A DNA stretch of 64,000 bases from NCBI GenBank assembly GCA_028274465.1, contig CM051456.1, positions 76,990,753-77,054,752 of the forward strand, written 5' to 3'. The stretch comes from Plantago ovata (Eukaryota; Streptophyta; Magnoliopsida; Lamiales; Plantaginaceae). Below, piece after piece: positions 1 to 11,624 of this stretch; the first letter of the stretch is position 1, and every line of letters starts with the position of its first letter. A program made the position numbers and the translations under genes. Under the pieces are notes generated by a model. The model was not told where the DNA came from. It searched no databases and was given only the letters and a program-made list of their open reading frames with translations.

Positions 1-1222
1 CTTTATCTTCCTCCTTGGCCAATGGAGGCTCGTCTTGTGCACCACACTTGTACGCAACAACTTGCTTAATGGTGATTTCCACCGGAAGATCTCCCACCAA
101 GGTGATCGACATGGACCTCACAGTGTTACTAGGCAACTTCCTCTGCTCCCTACTAGCTCCACGTTCTATGAACTCTTGCATCTTCTGGTGTGCAAGCTTA
201 GTACTAGCTTCCAGCTGATCTAGACGAGCACTTATTTTCTCCGAATCCTCCTCGAATCTTTTCAGAAATCCTTCGGTGAAATCTACCAATTTCTGTAATT
301 TATCCAAGAGAGTTCCATAATGGTCGTTTCTGTAGTTGCGATTACTACGATCTACCCAGTAAACACTATCGTTTGCCAAATCAGATCTACACATATGAGC
401 CCCATGCCCATAGTTCTTGCACACCCTGCAAACTTCATTGGAAAGAGGCTGCCCCATTGAGCTCTTAAGAGCCTGCCTCATCTCATGGGCGAAACCATCA
501 AACCTATCCCCACTCACACCGTTCAACTGCACCTCGGGTTTCGTTGGAGCTTCAACTACACGCCTCATGTTCATACCCCTTGGATCCTTGAACTGAGATC
601 CCTTCGCGAGCCTTTCAAAACACGCCCACACATCTTCGGCGGTTTCCTCCTAGATATTTCCTCGGCATTGGAAATCCACAACATGTTGGCTCTCATATGT
701 GAGCCCATTGTAGAAGTGTTGGACAAGGTCAGAGAGTTCCATCCCATGGTGTGGGCACTTGTTCATGAGGTCCTTGTACCTCTCGGGAGCAGTATAGATG
801 GTCTCATCGTAGTCTTGCTTGAAACCACTGATTTGCGCCTTCAGCGTGGTAGTAAGAGTATGGGGAAAATACTTCTCCATATATAAAAGCAGAAAACACC
901 TTAGCCAGGTGTCAAGTGATCCGTCTTCCAGAGAGCCTAACCATGCCTTTGCCTTATCTCCAAGACCCATAACAAAGACCTTCATCCTCAGCTCATCATC
1001 CGTAATCCCAGCTCCAGGCCTTGGAAGATTGTTGATGAAATCCTCAATATCATTCAAGTATCCCATAACATCCTCCCTAGCCAACCCATAGAACCTCGGG
1101 AGTTGCTGGAACATGTGATTCTCGATCTCCAAATCACGAGTTGCAACAGAAAGAACAATAGTCGGACCTCTCATCCGTTCTTGGTTGGGTTGAACCCATG
1201 ATTTCAAAACTGGGCGAGCCAT
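1..1222 (-). pseudogene. gag: Gy-1 gag (Retrotrans_gag plus zinc knuckle), partial, one internal stop
   Basis: Capsid/nucleocapsid polyprotein of a Gypsy-type element. The start chosen is the ATG at 1222, which opens MARPVLKSWVQP and aligns with MAEARPMKAWVQPT in the Gy-3 Gag. The frame continues through the conserved blocks FQQLPRFYGL, VMGYLNDIEDF and LRMKVFVMGLGDKAKAWL. It is broken once near 649 by TAG where Gy-3 has a Trp codon (GNIW). The frame stays open beyond it and contains a CCHC zinc knuckle (CRVCKNYGHGAHMC) at about 390-432. The copy is cut by the window start before any protease domain. A single nonsense change suggests recent inactivation. Confidence 0.88.
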
Positions 1223-1392
1223 CACAAAACCTGAAATTCTGCGACAGGAGTAACTCACAACAAAAAAATCAGTCCTGTTAGAAATCGCCAAAATCTGGAA
1301 TTCAACTACTAATCGAGACAAGCTAACTAAACTTATCCTGGAAATTGAATGCTGAAAATATAAACAAGCTAAAGAGTAAAAAGGAGTTATAG

Positions 1393-1413
1393 TCCCCGGC
1401 AAAGGCGCCAAAT
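1393..1413 (-). other. Primer binding site of Gy-1 (tRNA-Asp type)
   Basis: On the minus strand, directly inside the LTR end, the sequence reads TTGGCGCCTTTGCCGGGGAC. This resembles the tRNA-Asp-complementary PBS of Athila/Tat-like Gypsy elements (TGGCGCCGTTGCCGGGGA), with one difference near the middle. It fixes the orientation and marks the inner edge of the LTR at 1414. Confidence 0.85.
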
Positions 1414-2675
1414 TGATGAACGAGATTGTCAGACTCGAACAATCAAATAAATTTGTTTGAAAGCCAAAGGGCAACTCTCAACTACACAAAACACGTAGTG
1501 TAGAGGTAAGATGACCTCGAGAATCGATCTCTAGGGACTAAACTAGCTTTAACTAAATAATTATATATAATTTCAGAAAACAAATTTATATTAACTCTAC
1601 TTAACAATATATGGAGAAAGCTGGTGATAGTATGCTCGTTCTAAGCATCAAGTTCTAATTATGCATGAAAGTGCAACTCGTACTGCCTTAAAAGTAATTC
1701 GATTTACAAACACCAAAGACAGATTTGTAGACGTGTATTTTGAAATCTTCCTATCTATACTAATACTTGGCTAAGGTTGTCAGTCTTAGTTCAAGCAGTA
1801 CTTGCAAATTATATATAATCGAATCGATGATCTTGAATTTTCCTAGTGTTTCTTACACTTTTCTACGGAGATATATGGCTTAGTCGGATCAAAGAATCGA
1901 ATTAAGATAATTAAACAAGTAAAAGACTCAGAAACTCAATCATGCATAATACGAACCCTAGCTACGAATTCACATACTATCATGAACAAGATGCTTAGCT
2001 ACTCATATACATAACACAATCAACAATCATAATTGAAGCAATAATGAATGAAAACATGGTGAATTGAAAGATAAATAGCAGAATTGTGAGATACAAGGTT
2101 ACCACCAAAGGTTTTCAATCTCCGGTGAATGGCTAAAACTCACAAAGATCTACCAAGGTGAGATAAAACGGTGTCCAAATCCCTCCTCTAGCTCCAAATT
2201 CGCTAAGATACAAAGGTTCTAAGAGAAAATATACCCAGAACAAGCTCTAGGGTTTAAGTCTGTAAAATAATGATGAAAGATATGAAAATTCGCAGATTTT
2301 GGGATATATATATAGAGCTGTCGGACCGCCCCCGGCGGTGCGCGTCGCACGGGCAGAATGCAGCCCTGTGCGGAATTCCTCCTTCGGATCTTCGAATTCG
2401 GCCCCTTGCACGGTTTTGAGCTCCAAAACTTGATCTCTTGGCCTTGAAACTCATCTCGGTACTCCTTGACACACCACGGGTGTTCTCATTGGACCAAAAC
2501 ATCATTGTTTCGCCATGAATTACTTCCAAAAAAGCGATTTCCACCTAAAACCTGAAAGAACAAAAGAAATGGAAACGTGACACTATTCTAACAAAATGCA
2601 CTAAAATGCATGCTAGAGGATAGCTAAATTGGTGAAAAAAAGACTCGAATGATAGTGTAAAAAACACTGTCATCA
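1414..2675 (-). repeat. Gy-1 5' LTR (1262 bp)
   Basis: On the minus strand it begins TGATGACAGTG and ends GTTCATCA, and the PBS follows directly. A TATA box (2304-2315) sits just downstream, in the transcription sense, of a GC-rich palindrome at 2325-2339. The same LTR family recurs at 56579-57883 as a solo LTR. Confidence 0.88.
2304..2315 (-). promoter_or_regulatory. Probable TATA box of the Gy-1 LTR, with upstream GC palindrome
   Basis: An alternating TATATATATA block occurs inside the LTR. The palindrome ACCGCC-CCC-GGCGGT (2325-2339) lies about 10 nt upstream in the sense direction. The solo LTR and the Gy-3 LTR have the same order of GC palindrome then TATA. Promoter use is inferred. Confidence 0.6.
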
Positions 2676-3494
2676 ACTCCACACCGGTTTATCTAAGACC
2701 TTGCGAAATGCAACCGGGATGAGCCTCTCCATGAACACATGCCAATCATGGCTCTTTATCCCATACATCTTTGTCTTATTCGTGTCCACACATCGAGCAA
2801 ATTTAGATGCATAATTGTCGGGGAACTTCAACAACTTCACCCAATCATAAAGTGTCTCTCTAGCCTCTTTGGTCAAAGTGTAAACTGCCTTGGGCCACTT
2901 GCCATCAGAATTCTTCTTTGACAGCCCGGGCCTCCTACATAGAATCTCCAACTCTTTCCTGGACTTAACTGTGTCCTTTGTTTTGTTGGGAATTTCACAA
3001 ATAGTGTTGAAGCAGTTCTCAAATACGTTCTTCTCAATATGCATGACATCCAAGATATGACGTATGCGAAGACTACTCCAATAAGGCAAGTCCCATAGGA
3101 TGCTTCTCTTTTTCCATCCATATTCGCTTTTGATCTTCTCGTTAAGCTTTTCCCACCCAACCTCTGTTACTTTCTTGTACCCCAAGTGTTCTATAATAGC
3201 AAATTGCTGTGCACTTGTTAGTTCTTTAGGGGCCTTCTTCACCACCACTTTGTTCTTAAGAAACTGAGTCTTGTTCTTTCTGAACGGGTGCTCATCGTCT
3301 AGAAACCTACGATGACACTCAAACCAAGATTCCTTCATACTCTTTGGCAGATAGTGTGAATCAACATCATCCAAACAATGTGGACATGCCTTGAATCCGG
3401 ATGTTTTCCTTCTAGACAACATGGAGTATGCTGGGAAATCACTGACGGTCTAGAGTAGTGCTGCTCTCAAACTAAAGTTCGACTTTGTTGAGAC
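2676..3494 (-). pseudogene. CACTA (En/Spm) tnp2-type transposase fragment
   Basis: Central-to-C-terminal part of a CACTA transposase (Transposase_21/tnp2 followed by the start of the DUF4218 region). Diagnostic stretches are FKACPHCLDDVDS, LPYWSSLRIRHILDVMHIEK and GIKSHDWHVFMERLIPVAFR, the last being a hallmark of tnp2-like proteins. The frame extends upstream of the ATG at 3422 into a DFPAYSML block and meets a TAG near 3452 where related proteins usually have Trp. The fragment is cut by Gy-1 at 2675 and by the Gy-2 LTR at 3495. No CACTA terminal repeats are visible. It is the oldest layer seen here and is non-functional. Confidence 0.85.
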
Positions 3495-3573
3495 TGATGA
3501 ACGTATTTTTGACACGTTCATCTTGTCTTTTTTACCTTCTTTTGCTCTCTTTAAGCTTAGTTTTGTTGGTAGT
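3495..3573 (+). repeat. Gy-2 first LTR, 5' fragment (interrupted by SIRE-A)
   Basis: It starts TGATGAACGTATTTTTGACA, which matches the start of the second Gy-2 LTR at 45253 and of the TR-GAG LTR. The last five bases (GTAGT, 3569-3573) are the target site duplicated by SIRE-A. The LTR resumes at 43373. Confidence 0.85.
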
Positions 3574-5177
3574 TTTTAGGAAACTTGTAATTTTGATGAG
3601 CAATTAACCATGCTAAATTAAGGAAAGTCCAGTAACTAGTACTCTTAAGGTCCATAGGAATTTAGAATTTTAAGGACATTGTAAAAGAGGAACGTTTGCT
3701 GAAAACTTAGAATAAGTGCTAGATAGGTTGGTTTTTAAAGCTTATGATGTATCTTGTTTTCTGAAAAGAAAATAACCTATTGAAGCATTTGCTGACGATG
3801 TACTTTGTTTTTACAAACAAACTATTGAAGCATTTAGAACCGCTCAGAATCTTGAAGAATTTTGAAGATTTGAAGACTTGAAGAATTCGAAGATCTGAAG
3901 ACTAGAAGATTTCTGAAGACTGGTATCTGCAAAGGCACATGTTGCTCAGAAAGTGGAAACTTCAGCAACAGCATTGCATAAGTGAAAATCTGAAAGACAG
4001 AGTAGGTTGTGCTTGCTGAAACTGAGACTGACCACTTGCTGATGGAACATATGTGACCTCTTGCTGAAAGTTCTTAAATTTGCGCCCCAATGTTACTGTT
4101 TGAATTCTATTCAAATAAGCATTAAATGCAAAGATTGCACGCGAAGGACATGAAGACTAGAAGACAAACAAGGACGCTGCTGAAAGTACAAAAGCAAGAT
4201 AGTGACATCTTAAGGAACAAAAGCCTGGGAATTTAAAATTCAAACGGCTCCTTATTTTCACTATAAATAGAGGTCATCCTGCAAAGAGTTGAAGTGTGTC
4301 AACAACGTGATCATACTCTCACTTGTTCTTAAACTCACAAAACCCTTCAATACTCTATACTGCCATTGATCCGTTCCAAGACTTAAAGCTTGAAAAAACT
4401 ACTTGTGAAGAAGTAGAATTTACACGACTAAGAAATTAGTTAAGTATTCTTTCTTTCTTTCGAACAGCAACAAGTCTTGACACCAGAAACAATCAAACTT
4501 GTTTACTGCAAAGTATTCAAAGTTTTGTTTCTTAGATTACTTGTTGTAACTGAATAAGTTATAATTAAGTTATCTCATCCCAAACCTCTCTAACTGAAAA
4601 TACACCCTTTCAGGCGTGATATTCAGGGGGAACTTAATCGAGCATAGTTTTGCTGATTAAAAGTACCAAGTTTGGTGGAGAACAAGGTTGCGTTCTCTAG
4701 ATTAGGTTGGAGACGAAGCAAGTGTGCTTTGGTTTCTGTTTGAATCGCTCTAGATAGGTGTTGTAAGGAACCTCAATCTTATCTTAGTGGATTCAGTCCT
4801 AGAAAGGACAAAGTGGATTAGTTGAGAGATTACGCCATTCTCAGATACCACTATAAAAGTGTTTGTGTGATTTACTTACTTTATTTAGTTTTCAGCAAAT
4901 CATATCTATCTGAACACAGTCACTCACATCACTTGTTGAAACCTTCATTTACTGAAAGAAGCACTTATTGTATCAAAGACTTCCGCTCTCTGATTTTAAG
5001 TATCAGCAAACCTAGTTACTGCAAAGTAACTGGCGCTTGCTGAGAAAGTTAAGTATCATCAAGCTCATTATTGAAAATTAATAAGCACTTGCTGAGAAAG
5101 TTTTAAACAACGAAAGTTTGAAAAGACTATTCACCCCCCCCCCTCTAGTCTTTTCTTGTTGTTTAAAGGGACCAACA
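3574..5177 (+). repeat. SIRE-A 5' LTR (1604 bp)
   Basis: It ends in GGGACCAACA followed by the tRNA-iMet PBS. The partner is at 41772-43372, with scattered substitutions. The LTR contains a canonical TATA box at 4261-4270, a GAAGA-rich direct-repeat stretch around 3855-3920, and small hairpins near the 3' end such as GTTACT-GCAA-AGTAAC near 5020. Confidence 0.93.
4261..4270 (+). promoter_or_regulatory. SIRE-A 5' LTR TATA box
   Basis: CTATAAATAG is a near-perfect plant TATA box. The same sequence is conserved at 42459-42468 in the 3' LTR. In the SIRE-B LTRs it is on the minus strand at 27023-27032 and about 40271-40280. Transcription should start roughly 30 bp downstream, giving an R-U5 of about 0.88 kb. 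Confidence 0.75.
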
Positions 5178-5179
5178 AG

Positions 5180-5194
5180 TGGTATCAGAGCTGG
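5180..5194 (+). other. SIRE-A primer binding site (tRNA-iMet type)
   Basis: TGGTATCAGAGCTGG lies two bases after the LTR end. It is the standard Copia PBS complementary to the 3' end of initiator tRNA-Met. Confidence 0.95.
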
Positions 5195-5289
5195 AGGTTC
5201 TTTAACCTTCAGCACTGAACCTAGATCCCCTTAGGTGCTTTCCGTAAATCACTCTCACTTGATCAGTTTGGTAGTGCTTTGCTGACAGG

Positions 5290-7711
5290 ATGTCTTTAGG
5301 AGATGCTCCCTTGCTGAAGCTAGAAAATTACGAAAAATGGCGAAACAACATGATGCTACATCTTAAGGTCATGAGTGATGAGATGGTCACTGTCATTAAT
5401 GATGGACCTATCAAGATCACTAAGGTTGAAAGGAGTTTCCCTCACAAGACCACTGAAGCTGGAAAGGAAACTATCTTAGGCGAACCAACGGATACCGTTG
5501 TACCAAAACCAAGAGAGGAATGGACTTCTGACGAAGCTAAGAGATTCCGTCTTGATGGCCAAGCAAGAAACATCATCATTCGATCAACTCCGGATACCAT
5601 ACAGTGCAAACTGTGGGGTGCTAAGACTGCAAAGGAAGCTTGGAAAATGGTTCAAGATCTTTGTGCTGGATCTGACAAAACCAAGGAAAACAAACTTGAA
5701 GTACTTAGATTAAAGTTTCAAAACTTTAAGCAAGGTACAAACGAGTCACTGGAAGACTTGGATTTTAGATTCACAACTCTTGTTAGTGAAATGGCAGCCT
5801 TGGGTGTTGGAAACCTTTACTCAGATTCTGAGAAAGTGAAAACTATCATCAGAAGTCTGAATCAAGAATGGATCCACACTCAGAATTTCTATTACAATCA
5901 AGGAATGCCAGATATTACACCAACAGAGTTGTTCTCTCATCTTGCTACTGTCAATTATGAGACAAAGCAAAGAGAAAATGTGTTTGCTGAAAAATCGCAA
6001 AACATTGCTCTTACTGCAAAGCCGTCATCTTCTGAAAAGAAGAATGATAAAGAGCCTACTGATGAAAACTCTTTGGTTGTCAAAAACATGAAGAAATTCA
6101 TCAGCAAGGAACTTGAAAGGCGAAAAGCAAAAGAGAAGCTGAAAAAGCATCTTGGTAATAACTACCATAAGTACAAGAATGAGACTAGCTCGCTGAACAA
6201 GCAAGCTCAGCAAGCAACTTCATCAGAAGAACCTGCAGTTGGAAATGATCTATGCTTTTACTGCAAAAAGCCTGGACACTTCAAAGCTAATTGTCCTTTG
6301 CTGAAAGGCAAATCTGCTGAAAAGAAGAAGAAGTTCAAAAGAGCTTTTATTGCTGAAGAAAAGAAGAAGATTCAAGCAAAAATCGATGCATTGTGTATTG
6401 ATACTAGCTCCGAAGACAGTGAGGATGAAAGTTCAGACACTGACGATGAAGAAGCCACTCTAGACGTGGAGATTGGCAAAGAAGTTTGTGGAATAGCTAT
6501 GGAAGCTTATCCAGATGTGTCAAACAACGAGTTCTGCCTCATGGCCGGTCAGGTAAACAACCCTACCTCTGACTCAGACTCAGAAAGTGAAGACGAGATT
6601 GACCTTGACAAGATTCAAGGAGAAATCGAAAGATTTGAGAAAACTCTGAGCAGACAGCAAGAGAAACTACAGATTGCTGAAACTCTGACCAAGCAGACTA
6701 CTGAAAAGTATGTCTTGCTGAAGGAAGAGACAGAAGAAAAGGATGCTAAAATAAGGCGTGTTAAGAAGTTGATTGCTGAAGCTACAGAGAAGAATTCTCA
6801 AATGGCATTAGAATTGGAAGAATATCAGTCCTCAATTCTAAAGTTACTTGCTGAAATCCAAGAGATGAAAAAGATGAAAATCAATTTCAAATCTTATGTG
6901 GACGCAAGTAATACGCTGACTGAACTAAACTCTTACTTGAGAGATCCATCTCAGAAAGAAGGTTTAGGTGCAACGTATGAAGGTGATGACGTAGAAATCT
7001 TGAGTAAAGATAAATCACCGATCTCCTTTGTACGTGCTACTGATAGTGGTCTACCAGAACTCTATCAGTTTGGTCAATCTAAGGTTGCTGAAACATGCAA
7101 TCAAGTACCTATGACCATAAAGCCCGCTGTTGCTACTCAAAGTAACAAGACTTTAAAAGGAAAACAGGTTGCTGAGAAGCAAACTGGAAAGAAGAAGGAT
7201 GTTGTGAAACATTCTGCCAAACAACTTCCTGAAAAGCAAGTTGTTAAGTCAAAAGGAAAGATTACTAAAAGTAATCAGAAGACCTTTGCTGACAAACCTG
7301 AATCAAGTAAGGTTGCTGACACTAAAGCTCACCATTCTCCGAAAAGTGGACTCGGTTTCAAAACCAGGCAAAGTCAACTTTTTCACGAGTATAAGCAAAG
7401 TCAGCAAAGATACTTCAAAGAGATGAAGAAAATCAAGCCTAAGAGTTCTGAAAGGACTCTTAATGCTAGGGCTAGAAGGAACCTTGCTAGAAAAGAACTT
7501 ACTGAAAAGTATCTTCAGCAAAAAGGTCAACCGAGCAAGACACCACATCAGAAAGTGGATTTGATCAGCATGAATCAAAAAGTCTTTCATCTCAAAACCT
7601 CCTAGTTCTTCAGCAAGTAGAAAACAAGTCAAAGTTGAAAAACTTAAGACTTGGGTTTCCACTGGACGCATTCTTGAACATGTTAATGGACATCCATTAT
7701 TGGATAATTAA
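5290..7711 (+). pseudogene. gag: SIRE-A gag
   Basis: Capsid/nucleocapsid protein of a SIRE-type Copia element. The start is the ATG at 5290 (MSLGDAPLLKLENYEKWRNN), the usual N-terminal block that reads W-x4-M. The central part is a UBN2-like Gag domain. A CCHC zinc knuckle (CFYCKKPGHFKANC) lies near residue 322. It is followed by an acidic segment, a coiled-coil-like E/K stretch (about residues 430-520) and a Lys-rich basic tail. The frame is complete to 7605, where an extra A in a short A run (compare SIRE-B) shifts it. The original frame then continues to TAA at 7709-7711. Pol follows in the -1 frame. Confidence 0.9.
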
Positions 7712-9636
7712 CTTGTTTGCTCTTGATTGTGCAGACTTCAGCCACGGAGACAAACGATGCAATCTGGCACTTTAATAGTGGTTGTGGAAAGCACATGACG
7801 GGCAACAAGAATAACCTTATAAACTATAGACGGTGGTCTAAAGGTCCAACAATAAGGTTTGCTGGTGGAGGCTCTGGTTCTACAAAAGGCTATGGTGACG
7901 TGAAGTTAGGATGCATAACCATTACTGGAGTTCTTTATGTCAAAAATCTTAAGTTTAACCTTTTCAGCATGAGTCAGTTTGCTGACAAAGGATACTTCAT
8001 CAAAATCAAAAGTGATGAATGTAAACTTATAGATTTCGAGACTAAAAAGGTAATTATGATTGCAAGAAGATCAGGAGGCTTGTACACCGTAGATTGGTCT
8101 TCAGCAATCGTTGAAAAATGCCTTGTCTCAGATCACGATTGCCTTGCTGAAAAAGCATGGTTATGGCATAAACGAACAAGTCATCTCAACTTCAAGACGC
8201 TGAATAAGCTGTCTAAAAAGGCACTTGTAGTTGGATTACCTAAGGTTACTTTTAAGAAGGATTGTGTTTGCAATGCATGTCAGCAAGGAAAGCAAACCAA
8301 ATCTTCTTTCAAGAACAAGGCAGTTCCGTCAACTACAAAACCTTTACAACTCTTGCACATGGACTTGTTTGAATCTTCTTCAACAAGATATGCTGGTAAG
8401 AAGTATGGTCTAGTCGTGGTAGATGACTATTCAAGATTCACTTGGGTAGTATTCATCAAACACAAATCTGAAACCAAGACTGAAATACCTAACTTGCTGA
8501 ATAAGCTTGAAGTCATGAAAAATGACAAGGTAAAAGTCATAAGGACAGACCATGGTACTGAGTTTGTAAACCAGTACATAACTGAATATTGTACCTCAAA
8601 AGGAATACAACATCAGTTATCCTCAGTAAGAACATCACAGCAAAACGATGTTGCTGAACGGAAGAATCGCACCCTGAAAGAAGCCGCAAGAACAATGCTT
8701 GCTGACACTGAAATAAGTGAGGCTTACTGGGTTGAAGCGATTAATACCGCCTGTTATACTCAAAACAGATGTTTGATTACTAAGGAATACAACAAAACTC
8801 CTTATGAATTGTTTGTTGGAAGACATCCTAACATCACTCATCTAAGAGTATTTGGTTGCAAGTGTTTCATTCTTAACAATGGTAGAGAATACCTAAGAAC
8901 ATTTCAACCAAAGGCAGACGAAGCGATATTTCTCGGTTACTCCTTGCATAGTGAAGCTTATAGAGTTTACAACAAAAAGGCACAAAAGATCGAAGAATCA
9001 GTGCATGCTGTATTCTACGAAAAGTCACAAGAAGTGCCTGCTGAAGAAGAAATATCAGAATGTATGAAAAAGTTAATCATACATGAGCAAAGAACTGAAT
9101 CTAATGCTAGGCAAATCAAGTCAATTGAACTAAATGATTATTCTGACAATGACTCTCCTCCCCCTAGTCATGACAAGATAAATATAGTTCACGACAAAGA
9201 ATTTCCAGCAAAAGACGCGGTTGCTCCGGAAGTTGCTGAAATTACGCAACCTCCAGCGCCTGCTGATGAGCTACCTCAATCAAGCAATGCTGAACAAGCA
9301 GTTGTTGATGAACCAATTTCAACAGAGACACAAAATTCCAGTAGTACTGAACAAGTACATACTGAAGAATCACATGCTGATGAGCAAACATATCCTTATC
9401 CAACAAGCAGAAAACCTATTAATAAATGGATTAGAGATCATCCCTCTACGGATATGATTGGCGATATTAATAAACACCAAGTGACTAGATCCAAAGCTAC
9501 TCATGGACTTGCTGAAGAAGCAACTGTCGTAGAAGTAGAATCATTGTTCTCTTGCTTTGTTTCTGAAATTGAACCTAAAACCATAGAAGAAGCTTTAAAG
9601 CATTCTGAATGGACAAAGGCAATGCAAGAAGAACTG
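7708..9636 (+). pseudogene. pol: SIRE-A pol, 5' part: protease, GAG-pre-integrase, integrase
   Basis: Pol is open in the -1 frame relative to gag and has no near ATG. In order: a Copia protease motif reading HFNSGCGKHM, where SIRE-B has HVDSGCG, so the catalytic Asp is lost; GAG-pre-integrase (WHKRTSHLN, then CNACQQGK); and integrase with the D, D, E residues in HMDLF, RTDHGTEF and VAERKN. The ORF then enters the variable linker and the N-terminal edge of the reverse transcriptase (KAMQEEL). There it is cut at 9636 by TR-GAG, and the downstream codons resume at 18821. Without the insertion the two halves are collinear. Confidence 0.92.
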
Positions 9637-11018
9637 TGATGATGTCGTTTTTCAAAAATTAAATTTGTTTTAAAAGCCTAAGAACACTTATCACTACACA
9701 AACTAGAGTGTCGTTCTCTCGGGACCTAACGTGGCTTTGCTTGGGGTTTTTGCAAGCAATTTCAGTCAACGAGTTCAAAGTTGATAGAATCGTTTCCTTT
9801 GAACAATAGCAGCGAGAAATAAGATTTATGTAAACAAGATTGGAAAACGGTTGGTGGTAGAAATCAAATACACATGCATGGGTTACGTATATGCTCACAA
9901 GTTCAGTGCGTAGAACCTTCGATCAAGTCTGCTAAGCAACTTGTCTAGGCAAATTTAAGACACACATCATGAAAGATCACTATCAATAATTTAGAAGTGC
10001 TTGTCACCAACACCATTTATCTAGCATGCTGCAAATCTCTAACATACAACCCTATAGCTTTCATTGACCAAGAGTTTGTCACTATACTCAATTCGAATAT
10101 ATTTTATAGGCAACTAAGAATCATATGAAGGGATTTGCAGCAAGATTGAATCACAATCTCATGTAAGCATAAACATAACCCATAGCATGCATATTCTACA
10201 TTCTACCACCAACACAAAAGATTTAGCTACTCATATTCATCAACATAGACATCAATTCATATGAATAATAATTGGAATTCATCATATCAAACTACAAGAC
10301 AAGAGAGTGATACAAGTTACCACCAAAGCTGTCACTAATCGGTGGAAAGCAAAGAAAACCTCTCCGTAGATGATTACAAAGGATGAATCCTCAATCAAAA
10401 CCTTGAATCCCAAGCTAAAATACAAAGAAATATGAATATTCTCTGAGTTTTGGGGCTTAGGAGCTCTCCAAAACGAAGTTACAGTTCAAAAGATATTTAA
10501 AAAATGATCAAAGATCAGATCTAAGAAGGAAAATCCGAAAACGTAACCGCTGCCAAGCGGACCGCTTGGAGAAGCCAAGCGGAGCGCTTGGAAAGCAAAG
10601 CGCTTCTGGCACACCAAGGGCTTCGCTTGGCTCCTGTGCTGAGGCTCCTGGAAATTGAAGCGGAGTGCTTCACTATTCCAGGCGCTTAGCTTGGCTCCTG
10701 GGCAGATTTTTGTCTTCAAACTCAATCTTTTTGCCCTCGCATGACCCTCGGGTGCCTTGGACTCATCCTTCTCGATGCTTATTGAAGCTCAAACACTTAC
10801 GAACAAGCCACGAAGATTGGGGAACTTCAACGGGGCCGTCTTTTCCATCAAAAGGGCTCGTTTTTAGCTCCAAAAACATCGTTTCGTACCTAAGTGCCTG
10901 AAAATGCAGAAAACACAAAACGTGACACAATTCTACAAAACTAACAAAAAAACAAGGCTAAAAGATAGCAAAAGAAGGTGAAAAAGACAAGATGAACGCG
11001 TCAAAAATACGTTCATCA
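9637..11018 (-). repeat. TR-GAG 3' LTR (1382 bp)
   Basis: It is nearly identical to 17411-18815. The main difference is a missing segment of about 21 nt near 9707, between two GAGTG copies. It contains CCAAGCG-GAC-CGCTTGG (10553-10569), CCAAGCG-GAG-CGCTTGG (10575-10591) and two degenerate copies (10614-10630 and 10657-10671). An A/T-rich TATA-like TTTAAATATC lies downstream of them in the sense direction. Confidence 0.93.
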
Positions 11019-11035
11019 AACTCCCCAAACCAAAC
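11019..11035 (-). other. TR-GAG polypurine tract
   Basis: On the minus strand the sequence directly before the 3' LTR reads GGTTTGGTTTGGGGAGTT, in the expected position for plus-strand DNA priming. A near copy, including the flanking CTTGTCCTCAAGC-like sequence, lies at about 12489-12530. Shorter TTTGGGGAGG copies lie near 11791, 11863 and 11971. Confidence 0.7.
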
Positions 11036-11624
11036 CTTTGCTTGTCCTCAAGCAACAAACTAACCTAAATGCAACACAAAAGGAGTCTCATGCCAAGTAA
11101 GATGAACTAATCTATTGAATCTACCAAATGCTTATGAACAAGACCATATGTGCATGACATGCAAGTAGGTTGAAGTATGCCTCGATTGCGAATATACACA
11201 TTCTCAAGTGCACTTGGTTAAACAAAGGAGTCTCTCGTAACATCTTCTACCTGGACCTGGTCAGTGACGACACAATGATGCATGTTATCATACTACAATT
11301 GCCCCGTGCCTATGAAACCGAGGCCTTACTTCTGTTCACCAAGTGAGACTTTTCCTCAAGAGAGGGCGAAACAATACTGGCTCTCATCAAATGAAGGAGG
11401 GTTCCCTTAGAAAGATAACACTCCCCTATTCTACCCAGACTCTCAAGAATGAGTCTCTTTCAACCACTTCTTGAATAGCAAGACGAGGGTGGTCAAGAAC
11501 AGGCCTTGGACGAAGGCGACACGAAACAAAAGATAGGATTTACAACTCGATAACTTCACAAGAACAAAATATTTACATGACACTTGACACTTTACCAGAC
11601 TGCTTTTGGCTTGCAACGACTCTT

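Larger units (their letters stand above)
1..2675 (-). mobile_element. Gy-1: partial Athila-like Gypsy LTR element, truncated by the window edge
   Basis: Minus-strand element seen as 5' LTR (2675 to 1414), tRNA-Asp-type primer binding site, short leader and gag running to base 1. The LTR is closely related to the solo LTR at 56579-57883 and more distantly to the Gy-3 LTR at 58352. The Gag is clearly homologous to that of Gy-3. The element abuts a CACTA transposase ORF at 2676, so it probably inserted into that ORF. The flanking 5 bp (ACTCC, 2676-2680) would be half of a target duplication whose partner lies outside the window. The 3' half is not visible, so I cannot say whether it carries pol. 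Confidence 0.88.

Noticed and set aside
4822-5043. Short ORF present in both SIRE-A LTRs (also 43019-43240)
   Set aside because: Similarity only reflects LTR identity. Composition is random-like and there is no splice-site frame as in the Copia-C LTR block.
5130-5150. C-rich run CACCCCCCCCCC in the SIRE LTRs as a regulatory element
   Set aside because: A short homopolymer whose length varies among the four LTR copies; more likely slippage than a site.
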